Assembly (NCBI GenBank): GCA_944390265.1 | Contig: CALXPK010000027.1 | Location: 1-47,255 of the forward strand | Source of the DNA: an uncultured Alphaproteobacteria bacterium | GTDB lineage: Bacteria > Pseudomonadota > Alphaproteobacteria > RF32 > CAG-239 | Direction: 5' to 3' | Length of the DNA stretch: 47,255 nt | Shown: positions 24,816 through 34,500 of the stretch, piece after piece | How the letters are laid out: every line of letters begins with the position of its first letter | Numbering within the stretch: position 1 is the first letter of the stretch | Position numbers and translations under genes: made by a program | Notes under the pieces: model-generated | What the model was told of the DNA's origin: nothing | The model's input: only the letters and a program-made list of their open reading frames with translations | Database searches by the model: none

Positions 24816-26855
24816 ATGAATAAAAATGTTGCCATCTGTGGTTGTGATGTGCAGTCTAAGTTTTTGGATAAAGATTTTAATAAAAAAAGAAAATTTTCAA
24901 TCGTTTATCCCGTTTGTAATAATCCTCGCCTTAAAGAAATTCAAAATATTTCTCGCAGCCAGTGTTTGGGGCGTTTTTCCTGGCCCGATATTGATAAGGT
25001 TCATGCTTGGATGGTTTCGGCCGAAACCGGCACCTTTATGAAATGGGGCGGTCTGGGTATGGTGGCTTCCGAGTTGCCGGAGGCTTTTAACAAAACTTTT
25101 GGCCAAAACGGCCATTCTTGCATTGTGGTTACTCCGATGTATCTCGGTAATACCGGTAAGAAAAAAGCCGAGCTTGACGGCGATATCTATCTTGGCGCCG
25201 AGGGAAAAAGCATCAAGGTCAAAAAAGTTAAGACCATTCACGTTCCTTTCTTTGGCAACCGCGCCGTTTTGAGCCGTTTTGCCGTTAATGTTTATACCGC
25301 AAAATGTGATAATACCGATTATATCTTTTTAGAGAGCGATAGGTTCTTTTCCATCAACCCCAGTCCGAAAAATGCTTCCGCACAAGATGGTTGCTATGTC
25401 TTGAACGAGTTTAACGTCAATGAGGTGGAGCGCTTTGCTTTCTTCTCCAAAGCCGTGTATGAGCTTCTTGAAACCATTGCTTGCAAAAATTGTCGCGAAA
25501 TTGCTTTGCCAAATGTTATTTTGGCCAATGATTGGCACGTGGGCGCACTATCCGGCCTGACCAAATATTTTACTTTGGCACAGGTCGAATCCGGTAGTTT
25601 GGATGAAAAAATTGCCCGCCAACTCAAAAATATTCCGATTGTTCACATTGCTCACCACTTTGGTTATCAGGGTTGGGATTATGATAATACGTCCAAAATC
25701 ATCAATTCTTTGTATGAAGGTTTGGCAACGCTTGTTTTCAAAAACGCCAAAACGGTTAAAAACAGCAACCCCAGAGCCGTGAACAGCTTGGTCATTTCTG
25801 ACTGCTATAATCAGGCCGCGTGCAATGTCTTTACCGCCGATCGCGTGGTGACCGTTTCCAAAAATTATATGGAAGAGGTTTCTAAAGAGCTCGGCCTTGG
25901 GCTCGATTTTCGCGATGTTTTGAAAATCAGAAAAGATCATCGCAATTTTTACGGCATTGTCAATGGCTATGATAAAAAACTCATTGCGCCGCTTAAAGAT
26001 AAAATTGAGGCTATTAATGCTTATTTCAAAATCACTGATTTTAAGTATTTTGATGAAAATCATTTAGACGTCAAACTGCATAATAAGGTTGAGTTTGTTA
26101 AGCTGATTTCTAAAATTGCCAAAGATAAGGCTTATAAAGATGAGGTTATCCCCCTTATCGATATTTATAAATTTTCCGATATTGAAAAATCGGTTCAAAA
26201 TGTGGCCAAAACACCGGTCTTTTGCATGACCAGCCGTTTGGTGGAACAAAAAGGCTATGATATTGCCGCTCAAGCCATCCTCAATGTTTTGGAAAATCAT
26301 ACTTATCGCGAATATCCGATTTTTGTGCTGGGGGGTGCCGGCGATAAAGAATATTTCAAGCAACTTCTTGAAAAACTCAAAGACAAAGTGGCCGAGATTA
26401 ATCCGATTGCCGCCAAACGCATTTTTGTTTTTCGCGGTTATAAAGATGAGTTTGCTTATGCCATTCAGCTCGCGGCCGATTTTTATATGATGCCTTCACG
26501 CTTTGAACCTTGCGGTCTGACCCAGATGGAGGCCATGGCTAAAGGCGCTCTTCCGGTGGCCACTTCAACCGGCGGTCTTGTTGATACCATTGAAGACGGG
26601 GTGGATGGCTTCAGAACCGAAGTCTTTTTTGCCCAAAAACAACACGTCTATGGCAACAACATCACGGCGCGCCGTTTGAAAAACAACAAAAATGCCTATA
26701 CCGAAACCCTAAACCACGCCATCAATACATTTTTCTACAAACCCGAAAAAATCAAACAAATGCAAGCAGCCGCCATGCGCAAAGATTTTAGTTGGGATAT
26801 TGAAGGCGGTTCGGTCTACAAGTATTTTAATTTGCTGAAAACCGGTCAACTGTAA
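24816..26855 (+). CDS. glgA: Glycogen/starch synthase-like glycosyltransferase (GT5), long form
   Basis: This is a family GT5 glucosyltransferase that extends alpha-1,4-glucan from ADP-glucose. The sugar-nucleotide loop KWGGL lies at 76-80 and the C-terminal donor site is SRFEPCGLTQMEAMAKG, then TSTGGLVDTI. NDWHVGAL, TSRLVEQKGYD and IVNGYD are other family marks. At 679 residues it is about 200 longer than E. coli GlgA: about 65 residues extend the N-terminus, and a charged helical block near 380-465 (after NGYD) is unusually long. The family is clear; true glycogen synthesis is likely but not shown. No glgB or glgC is adjacent. A palindromic repeat starts about ten bases after the stop. Confidence 0.86.
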   Translation: MNKNVAICGCDVQSKFLDKDFNKKRKFSIVYPVCNNPRLKEIQNISRSQCLGRFSWPDIDKVHAWMVSAETGTFMKWGGLGMVASELPEAFNKTFGQNGHSCIVVTPMYLGNTGKKKAELDGDIYLGAEGKSIKVKKVKTIHVPFFGNRAVLSRFAVNVYTAKCDNTDYIFLESDRFFSINPSPKNASAQDGCYVLNEFNVNEVERFAFFSKAVYELLETIACKNCREIALPNVILANDWHVGALSGLTKYFTLAQVESGSLDEKIARQLKNIPIVHIAHHFGYQGWDYDNTSKIINSLYEGLATLVFKNAKTVKNSNPRAVNSLVISDCYNQAACNVFTADRVVTVSKNYMEEVSKELGLGLDFRDVLKIRKDHRNFYGIVNGYDKKLIAPLKDKIEAINAYFKITDFKYFDENHLDVKLHNKVEFVKLISKIAKDKAYKDEVIPLIDIYKFSDIEKSVQNVAKTPVFCMTSRLVEQKGYDIAAQAILNVLENHTYREYPIFVLGGAGDKEYFKQLLEKLKDKVAEINPIAAKRIFVFRGYKDEFAYAIQLAADFYMMPSRFEPCGLTQMEAMAKGALPVATSTGGLVDTIEDGVDGFRTEVFFAQKQHVYGNNITARRLKNNKNAYTETLNHAINTFFYKPEKIKQMQAAAMRKDFSWDIEGGSVYKYFNLLKTGQL

Positions 26856-26864
26856 AAAATTTGT

Positions 26865-26968
26865 ATAATGGAGAACTAGAGCAGTTTAGCGTCGTCTCGA
26901 AAAATCCATGTACCTCTTTGTACATTAGGATTTTTCTCGCTTCTAAAACTACTCTATTTCTCCAATTC
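26865..26968. repeat. Palindromic repeat, copy 2, after glgA
   Basis: The centre is ATGTAC-N6-GTACAT (26908-26925), with TCGAAAAATCC on the left and AGGATTTTTCTCG on the right. The outer arms are AATGGAGAACTAGAGCAGTTT and its near partner AAAACTACTCTATTTCTCCAATT read in reverse complement. The arms differ from those at 1911 but match each other. The element runs from just after the glgA stop into the 107-base repeat. Confidence 0.85.
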
Positions 26969-27068
26969 TGACTAGGCTTTGCTGTGAAAGCTGTCGCATT
27001 CTGTCAAAGCCAAGTCTCATTGCGTCTCCTTAAAGAAAGCACATTTAAGGTGCTTTCTTTTGCGGCCG
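26962..27068. repeat. Structured 107-base repeat, copy 2
   Basis: This copy differs at about six positions from the one at 10710-10817. GGCTTTG and CAAAGCC are kept exactly, as is the GAAAGCAC...GTGCTTTC-TTTT hairpin (27032-27061). Most changes lie in loops or at edges, consistent with a structured RNA or a recently copied element. Confidence 0.75.
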
Positions 27069-27120
27069 CCCTCGCAATTTTCCTTAAATCTTATTATCTT
27101 CCTCGTATAATACAATTTTA

Positions 27121-27246
27121 TAAAAATTTGTATAATGGACGATTAGTGCGTTGCCATCGGGTAAAAAGTGTCCTCACGTACCTCTATGTACGCTGCGGTA
27201 CTTTTTCCCTCGGCGCCTGCTACTCGTCTCATTATCCAAATTTTTG
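27121..27246. repeat. Palindromic repeat, divergent subtype
   Basis: A palindrome of about 125 bases: outer AAAAATTTGTATAATG pairs with CATTATCCAAATTTTT, inner GGGTAAAAAGT with ACTTTTTCCC, and the centre is CGTAC-N6-GTACG (27177-27192). The plan equals that of the other copies, but the middle stem has a different sequence, so it is a second subtype. Confidence 0.8.
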
Positions 27247-27363
27247 TTTTGTATAGGAAACTAATACAAATTTTGCTGTTTTAAATGTCTTTTGTGCTTG
27301 ATGAAAAGGCGAATCTGGTCTATCTTCAAAGGAGTTTTTGAACTTGAATGAAAGAAGAAAAAA

Positions 27364-28074
27364 ATGCGTCATTCTCAGCGTGAAAATAATCAAATTCGTG
27401 AAGTGGAAATCATCCCTCATTTTAACCCTTATGCCGAAGGTTCTTGCCTGATTAAATGCGGCAATACACATGTGGTTTGCACCGCCAGTGTGGAAGATAA
27501 ACTCCCTGCTTGGCTCAAAGGTCAAAACAAAGGTTGGGTCACCGCAGAATATGCGATGTTGCCGCGCTCGGCACAAACCCGAATCCCGAGAGAAACCAAA
27601 AAACCCTCCGGTCGTTCACAAGAAATTCAACGCCTTATCGGTCGTGCTTTGCGAGCCGTGGTTGATTTGGAGGCGATGAAAGATATTTCCATTTGCATTG
27701 ACTGCGATGTTTTGCAAGCTGACGGCGGCACACGCACAGCCTCCATCACCGGCGGTTATGTGGCCTTAGCTTTGGCTTTGCGAAAACTCATGGATGAGAA
27801 AAAACTTCTGGTTAATCCGCTCAAAGGTATGGTTGCGGCCATTTCTTGCGGCATTTGCAACGGTGAATGCGTTTTGGATGTGGACTATGAAGAAGATTCA
27901 ACCGCCGAAGTGGATATGAATTTTGTTTTGACCGATGATAACAAAATCGTGGAAATTCAGGGTACGGCGGAAGGCAAACCTTTTGATGAAAATCAGTTCA
28001 ATCAGCTTTTTGCTTTGGCGCGCAAGGGCGTGGCCGAGCTCATTGAAAAACAAAAACAAGCCTTGGAAAAATAA
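27364..28074 (+). CDS. rph: Ribonuclease PH
   Basis: RNase PH trims the 3' ends of tRNA precursors by phosphorolysis. The 236-residue protein shows the R-x-RxxNQ-like start (SQRENNQIREV), the GNTHVVCTASVEDK segment, EYAMLPRSAQTR, GRALRAVVDL and the phosphate-site DVLQADGGTRTASITGG. All fit an active enzyme. It leads a tight plus-strand run rph-rdgB-addB-addA, with gaps of three, two and five bases. Confidence 0.96.
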   Translation: MRHSQRENNQIREVEIIPHFNPYAEGSCLIKCGNTHVVCTASVEDKLPAWLKGQNKGWVTAEYAMLPRSAQTRIPRETKKPSGRSQEIQRLIGRALRAVVDLEAMKDISICIDCDVLQADGGTRTASITGGYVALALALRKLMDEKKLLVNPLKGMVAAISCGICNGECVLDVDYEEDSTAEVDMNFVLTDDNKIVEIQGTAEGKPFDENQFNQLFALARKGVAELIEKQKQALEK

Positions 28075-28077
28075 GAT

Positions 28078-28668
28078 ATGAAATTTGATAAAATTGTTTT
28101 GGCCAGTCATAATCAAGGCAAAGTGCAAGAAATCGGTCAAATGCTGAAGCCTTTTAATATTCAAGTTGTTTCAGCTGCCGATTTGAACTTACCCGATGTG
28201 GAAGAAACCGGCACCACTTTTGAAGAAAATGCCTGTCTTAAAGCCGATGAACTTTGCAAAATCAGCGGCCTGCCATGCTTGGCCGATGACTCCGGCTTGT
28301 GTGTGAATGCCTTAAACGGTCGGCCGGGGGTTTATTCTGCACGCTATGCGCCGAACCGCGATTTTGACAAGGGGATGGATATGCTCCTTAAAGAAATTAA
28401 AGACAGCGGTTCCAATGACCGTTCGGCTTATTTTGCTTGCGTGATGGCTTTTGCTGTTCCTGGTGAAAAAACAAAAGTTTTTGAAGGTCGTGTCAACGGT
28501 ATGATTACCGAAGAAAAAGAAGGCAAGGGCGGTTTTGGTTATGACCCAATTTTCAAACCCAACGGTTATGACCAAACCTTTGGTGATTTGCCCAAAGAAG
28601 AGAAAAACAAAATTTCTCACCGCGGTCATGCCTGCAAAAAATTTGTGGCTTATTTGGAAAGTTTGTAA
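28078..28668 (+). CDS. rdgB: dITP/XTP pyrophosphatase RdgB
   Basis: RdgB hydrolyses non-standard purine triphosphates (dITP, XTP) so they do not enter DNA. SHNQGKVQEI (about 10-19), the ETGTTFEENA loop, LADDSGLCV and GFGYDPIF are the family motifs. At 196 residues it is full length. It follows rph after three bases, a common pairing in proteobacteria. Confidence 0.95.
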   Translation: MKFDKIVLASHNQGKVQEIGQMLKPFNIQVVSAADLNLPDVEETGTTFEENACLKADELCKISGLPCLADDSGLCVNALNGRPGVYSARYAPNRDFDKGMDMLLKEIKDSGSNDRSAYFACVMAFAVPGEKTKVFEGRVNGMITEEKEGKGGFGYDPIFKPNGYDQTFGDLPKEEKNKISHRGHACKKFVAYLESL

Positions 28669-28670
28669 AA

Positions 28671-31562
28671 ATGTCTGCCTGCCGATTGTATAACATTCCT
28701 GCAACCTGCTCTTTTGTTGACACTTTGGCAGGCAAACTTTTGGCTGAATATCAAAATAACCCGTTAGAACTGGCCGAGGTTTTGCTCCTTTTGCCGAACC
28801 GCCGTGCGGTCAAATCAATGGCCGATGCTTTTGTGCGGGCGCAAGGTATGGCGCCAACCTTATTGCCGAAGATGATACCCATAGGCGATGTGGAAGAAGA
28901 TGAACTTTTCTTATCCGGCTTGGATAGCGATGCCGAGATTTTGAACCTGCCGTCGGCGATTGAGCGCAACGAGCGTTTGCTTCTTTTTACCAAAATCATT
29001 ATGGCCAAGCCCTCAGATTTCGGTTTGGAAAAAATCCCCCTCAATCAGGCTTGTTTTTTGGCGCAAGAGCTCGCTAACCTCATCGACACGGTTAATAATG
29101 AAGATTTGAGCTTTGCCAATTTGCAAAATTTGGTGCCGGAAGAATATGCCGCGCACTGGCAAGAAACTTTGAAGTTTTTGGAAATCATCACCCGTTTTTG
29201 GCCGGATATTCTCAAAGAAAGAAATTTGATTGACCCAAGCGAGCGGCGCAATCTGCTTATTCGCGCGCAAAGCCGTCAATGGGCGGAAACCAAGCCCGAT
29301 AAACGCATTATCATTGCCGGAACCACCGCCACTTATCCGGCGATGAAAGAGTTGGTGCAAACGGTTTTGAACTTGCCAAAAGGCGAGGTTATTCTCTCCG
29401 GCTTGGACAGAGACCTGGACGACGATGATTGGCAAGAGATTGATGAAACCCACCCGCAGTTTGAGTTTAAACTCTTGCTTGATTATTTGCAATTAAAACG
29501 CACGCAAATTGCCGATTTGGCAGAGCCGCAAAACAAGCCGCGTGAAGCGTTGATTTCCGAGATTATGCGTCCGGCAAAAACCACCGATAAATGGCGTGAT
29601 ATTCAACAGAAAAAACTTGGCATTGAAGCCACGGCCGGCATTAGCTTGATTGATTGTGCCGATATCAGAGAAGAGGCTTTGGCGATTGCGCTGATTATGC
29701 GTGAAACCTTGGAGGAGCCGGAAAAAACCGCGGCGCTTATCACCTCAGACAGAAACTTGGCGCGCCGTGTGGCCAGTGAGCTCGAGCGCTGGGAGATTAA
29801 GGTTGATGATTCAGCCGGTAAACCTTTGTCTTTAACGCCGGTCGGAAACTTTTTGCGTTTGGTGGCCAAAGTTTGCGAATCTGATTTTAACCGGATAGAT
29901 TTTTTGAGTTTGCTTAAGCACCCGCTTACCAATAACGGACAAAAGAACGGCGAAGTGCGCCGCATGGGCCGAATGCTTGAAGAAAAAGTTTGGCGCGCGC
30001 AACAAGAAGATGAAGTCTTGCAAGCCTTTGAGCAAAATATGAAGTCTGTTTTGGCGCCGCTTTATAACCTTTATCTGGCGCAAAAGGCTGATTTAAAAGC
30101 GCTTATTCAAGCCCATTTGCAAGTGGCAGAAGCCTTGGCGGCAACAGATGCAAAAGCCGGTGCGGTTAATTTGTGGAAAGGTGATGCCGGAGAGGCGGCG
30201 GCGCATTTTTTTGCCGACTTATTGGAAAAAGCCGAAGTGTTAGGTGAGATTGAGGCACAAGAATATTTGAGCCTGATTGAAGCCTTGATGAGCAGTGTGA
30301 CCGTGCGTCCGAAGTTTGGCACCCACCCAAGATTGAAGATTTTGGGTCCGATTGAGGCGCGTTTGGTAAAGCATGATGTGACGATTTTGGGTGAAGTGAA
30401 CGAGGGTATTTGGCCAAAAACCGCCACTTCCGACCCCTGGATGTCACGTCCGATGAAAAAAGAATTTGGTTTCCCGTTGCCGGAAAAAGCGATTGGTATT
30501 ATGGCCAAAGACTTTGCCGAGTTTATGGGCGGCGAGGAGCTTTATTTAACCCGTGCCGAAAAAGTGCAAGGCACGCCGCAAGTGCGCTCGCGCTGGTGGT
30601 TGCGTTTGGAAACGGTGTTGAAAGCGTTCGGTTATGAAGCCGGAGCTTTGGAAGATGTGATTTATCGCCTGATTGCCAAAGATTTGGATAAGCCCAAAGA
30701 ATATGTCAAAATTTTGCCGCCTGCCCCCAAGCCGCCGGTTTATGCGCGCCCGCGTGAGATGTCGGCCAGCAATGTGGAAATGTGGATGCGCGATCCATAT
30801 TCTATTTTTGCCAAATATATCTTAAAGCTCAAGCCGCTGGAAGAAATTGAGCAAGATTTATCGATGGCGGATTATGGCAATATTATCCATGCCATTTTGG
30901 AAGAATTTAACAATCTGCACCCGAGCGATTTTCCCGATAATGCGGAAGCGGAATTTTTGGCGCTGGGTGAAAAATATTTTGCCGAAAATGAAATTGCCCA
31001 AGAAACACGCGCTTTTTGGTGGCCGAATTTTGTGAAAACCGTTTCTTGGGTGGTGGCAAAAGAAAAAGAATATCGTGCCAATATCAAACAAGTTCACAAT
31101 GAAGTGAAAGGGCAGATGGTTTTAAATGCACCGGCCGGAGATTTTGTTTTGACCGCCAAAGCCGACCGTGTGGATGAAACCAAAGACGGCAAAATCAACA
31201 TTATTGACTATAAAACCGGTAGAGCACGCTCCAAAAAAGAAGTGGAAACCGGTAAAGCCCCGCAGTTGCCGATTGAAGGGTTGATTGCGCAAGCCGGCGG
31301 TTTTGCGGGTATTGATAAAAAGGCTGTTGCTGAACTTATTTATTGGCAGCTCGGGCGCAAAGAAACGGTGATTGGCGGTGAAATGGAAGCCACCCTTAAC
31401 CGCAATTTGGAAAATATTGCCAAGCTGATTAATTTGTTTGATTTTGAAGATACCCCCTATTTGAGCCGACCGAATCCAAAAAATGTGCCGGAATATTCCG
31501 ATTATGAGCATTTGGCGCGGGTGAAAGAATGGTCGGTGGTTGAGAGTGATGCAGAGGAGTGA
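28671..31562 (+). CDS. addB: Double-strand break repair protein AddB
   Basis: AddB, with AddA, forms the helicase-nuclease that resects double-strand breaks for RecA loading. The 963-residue protein is the alphaproteobacterial type: its N-terminus (FVDTLAGKLLAEY then LLLLPNRRAV) has no Walker A lysine, and the C-terminus carries the RecB-like nuclease with IIDYKTGRARSKKE (about 843-856). In this group AddB is thought to be a nuclease and scaffold more than a motor. Two bases separate it from rdgB. It ends five bases before the addA ATG. Confidence 0.94.
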   Translation: MSACRLYNIPATCSFVDTLAGKLLAEYQNNPLELAEVLLLLPNRRAVKSMADAFVRAQGMAPTLLPKMIPIGDVEEDELFLSGLDSDAEILNLPSAIERNERLLLFTKIIMAKPSDFGLEKIPLNQACFLAQELANLIDTVNNEDLSFANLQNLVPEEYAAHWQETLKFLEIITRFWPDILKERNLIDPSERRNLLIRAQSRQWAETKPDKRIIIAGTTATYPAMKELVQTVLNLPKGEVILSGLDRDLDDDDWQEIDETHPQFEFKLLLDYLQLKRTQIADLAEPQNKPREALISEIMRPAKTTDKWRDIQQKKLGIEATAGISLIDCADIREEALAIALIMRETLEEPEKTAALITSDRNLARRVASELERWEIKVDDSAGKPLSLTPVGNFLRLVAKVCESDFNRIDFLSLLKHPLTNNGQKNGEVRRMGRMLEEKVWRAQQEDEVLQAFEQNMKSVLAPLYNLYLAQKADLKALIQAHLQVAEALAATDAKAGAVNLWKGDAGEAAAHFFADLLEKAEVLGEIEAQEYLSLIEALMSSVTVRPKFGTHPRLKILGPIEARLVKHDVTILGEVNEGIWPKTATSDPWMSRPMKKEFGFPLPEKAIGIMAKDFAEFMGGEELYLTRAEKVQGTPQVRSRWWLRLETVLKAFGYEAGALEDVIYRLIAKDLDKPKEYVKILPPAPKPPVYARPREMSASNVEMWMRDPYSIFAKYILKLKPLEEIEQDLSMADYGNIIHAILEEFNNLHPSDFPDNAEAEFLALGEKYFAENEIAQETRAFWWPNFVKTVSWVVAKEKEYRANIKQVHNEVKGQMVLNAPAGDFVLTAKADRVDETKDGKINIIDYKTGRARSKKEVETGKAPQLPIEGLIAQAGGFAGIDKKAVAELIYWQLGRKETVIGGEMEATLNRNLENIAKLINLFDFEDTPYLSRPNPKNVPEYSDYEHLARVKEWSVVESDAEE

Positions 31563-31567
31563 TTTTG

Positions 31568-34500
31568 ATGACGGATATTAAAAAGGAAAGGGAAAATCGC
31601 TCTTTGTTAGCCACGCAAAAGCAACGCAAAGCCTCTAACCCTGATAAATCGGTTTGGGTGGAAGCCTCGGCCGGAACCGGCAAAACCAAAGTGCTTTCCG
31701 ATAGAGTATTGCGCTTGTTACTTAAAGGGGTGCCGCCGGCCAAAATTTTGTGTTTGACCTATACCAAAGCGGCGGCGGTGGAGATGAGCACGCGTATTGC
31801 CGGACGTTTGAGCCGTTGGGCGGTGGCCAAAGAAGACAAGTTGCAAGAAGAAATTTCGGCGCTTTTGGGACAAGATGTGTTGAGCTTGAAAGACGGGGAA
31901 AAGCTCTTGGCCACGGCGCGCAAGTTGTTTGCGGTTTTGCTTGATACCCCAGGTGGGATGAAGATTCAGACTATTCATAGTTTTTGCCAGGAGATATTGA
32001 AACGCTTTCCTTTGGAAGCCAAAATTTCACCTTATTTTGAGGTGATGGACGACCGCGCCGCGGCAGAGGCTTTGGAAGAAGTGAAAGCGCATTTGTTGCG
32101 CCAGATTGAGCTGAACCCGAATAGCAAATCTTCACAATCTTTGGCCTTTATCACGCAAAATGTGAGTGAATTTACGTTCCCGAAAATTATGAATAATTTG
32201 GCGGCGAATCGAAATAAAATCTCTCGCTTGCTCCAAAAATATAAAAATGTGGATGAGCTTCTTGCCCACACGGCAGAAAAGCTCGGCATAAACCCGACCG
32301 ACAGTAAAGACAGCGTGATTGCAGACTATGCCGAAAAACTGGATAAAGCCGAACTCAAAGCGCTGATGAATGCTTTGTTTGCCGGCAAGGCGACAGATAA
32401 TAAAAATGCAACCGTTTTTGCCGATGTTTTGGAAAAGGGTTTGACTGCCGAAAATTATGATGCTTTTCAGAATGTGTTTTTAACCAGCGGCAAAATCAGA
32501 GCTAAATTGGCAACCAAAGATGTGCTCAAAATCTATCCCGAAGCGGAAGAAAAAATGGCTGCTTTGGCAGAAAGCGTGATTGAGCTCAACAACAAACTGG
32601 CGGCGGTGGGTTTGTTTGAAACAACCAAAGCGGTTTTATATTTGGCAGAAGATTTGATTGGCGGTTATAATGCCTACAAACGCTTGCATTCCAAAATGGA
32701 TTATGAGGATTTGATTGTCCTCACACGTGAGTTGTTGGAAGACAAAAGCGTGGCCGATTGGGTATTGTTTAAATTGGATGGCGGTATTGACAATGTGCTG
32801 ATTGATGAGGCGCAAGACACATCTCCCGACCAATGGGCAATTATCCGCGCGGTAACGGAAGACTTTTTTGACGGTGCCAGCTCCTCCAACCAAACGCGCA
32901 CGATTTTTGCCGTAGGCGACCGCAAGCAATCGATTTATTCTTTCCAAGGGGCGGACCCTAAAGAATTTGACAATATGCGACGTTATTTTGCTGAGAAATT
33001 GGCACCGACAAACAGCTTTGAAGAAGTGAATTTGGATGTTTCTTTCCGCTCCACGGCCGCCATTTTGGATACGGTTAATCAGGTGTTCTCTCTGCCGCAA
33101 GCCAAACAAGGCGTGGTGCCGCTCGAGCAAGACATGACCCATGTACCGTCACGCATTGGTGATGGCGGTAAGGTGGAGATTTGGCCTTTGGTAGAGGCGG
33201 AAGAAGACGAAAACCCCGATGTTTATCTGCCGCCGATTGAGCGTAAGGTTGCCTCTTCCACCAGCTCTCGTTTGGCCAAGATGATTGCGCTCAAAATCAA
33301 AGAAATGGTTGCAAACAAAGAAATTTTGGTTTCACAAGACCGACCGGTGCGCTTTGCCGATTTTATGATTTTGGTGCAACGGCGCAACAGCTTTGTCGAA
33401 GAATTGGTGCGTGAGTGCAAAAATGCCGATGTGAACATTGCCGGCGTGGATAAAATCAAACTTCTGGAACAAATTGCCATTCAAGACTTGGTGGCTGTGG
33501 CTAAATTTTTATTGCTTCCGGCTGATGATTTGACCTTGGCCACAATTTTGAAATCGCCGCTTTTCGGGCTGGATGATGATGATTTGTTCAAGCTCTGTTA
33601 CAAGCGCGGGCAGGCTTCTCTTTGGAGTAAGCTCGGCGATAATCCGGCATACAGAAAAACATATTCTGAACTGCAAACTTTGCTGAATATGGCAGACTAT
33701 GTGCGCCCGTTTGAGCTGTATGCTTATATTTTGAACAAAATGCAGGGGCGCCAAAAGTTTGTTGCCCGCCTTGGGGAAGAAGCGATTGACGGTATTGATG
33801 AGTTTGTCAACCTGACCTTGAATTTTGAGCAAGAGCATATTCCGAGCTTGCAAAATTTTGTGAACTGGATTGGACAAGACGAGGTGGAAATCAAACGCGA
33901 GCAAGAGCAAAGCGATGCCGATGCGGTGCGAATTATGACCGTGCATGGTTCCAAAGGTTTGCAAGCGCCGATTGTGATTTTGCCGGACACGGTACGCGTC
34001 AAAAGCATTAAAAACGAGGCGGGGCTTTTGCTTGATGATGATGTGATGTATTATCCGTTTTCTGCGCAAAATTATGAAGAAAATTGTAAACGCCTGAAGC
34101 AAGAGGAAAAAGAGCTTTCGCTCGAAGAATATCGCCGGCTTTTGTATGTGGCTTTGACCCGTGCCGAAGACAGACTATATATTTGTGGCTACACCAAAAG
34201 CAAAGAGCCGAACGAGGAATCATGGTATGCGCTTTGTCAGCAGAGCTTTGCCAAAATCGGCACTGAACAAAATGACGGCGTGGTTGCTTATGAAGTGGCG
34301 CAAGAGTTCCATCAAGAAAATGAAGAGAAGAAAGAAAAAGCGGTTGTTCGAACACCTGATTTTGCGTGGGTTCACACTATTCCTGAGGCGGAAAGCTTGC
34401 TTGCCAAACCTTTGACACCGTCTAAACTCGATGAAGAAGAGGATGACGAGGTTTTTGCCTCTCCGCTCGGAGATAACGGACAAAGCCGATATCGCCGCGG

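Larger units (their letters stand above)
26856..27363. other. 508-base non-coding stretch of stacked repeats
   Basis: Between glgA and rph there is no credible gene. In order it holds palindrome copy 2 (26865-26968), the 107-base structured repeat copy 2 (26962-27068), an AT-rich link, a divergent palindrome (27121-27246), a small remnant similar to the left arm at 10649 (GTATAGGAAACTAATAC at 27251-27267) and the rph leader. The three elements follow each other with almost no gap, which suggests repeated insertion at one site. Confidence 0.75.

Noticed and set aside
26984..27256. 90-residue frame between glgA and rph
   Set aside because: It crosses the structured 107-base repeat and a palindrome, has no ribosome-binding site and no recognisable protein features.
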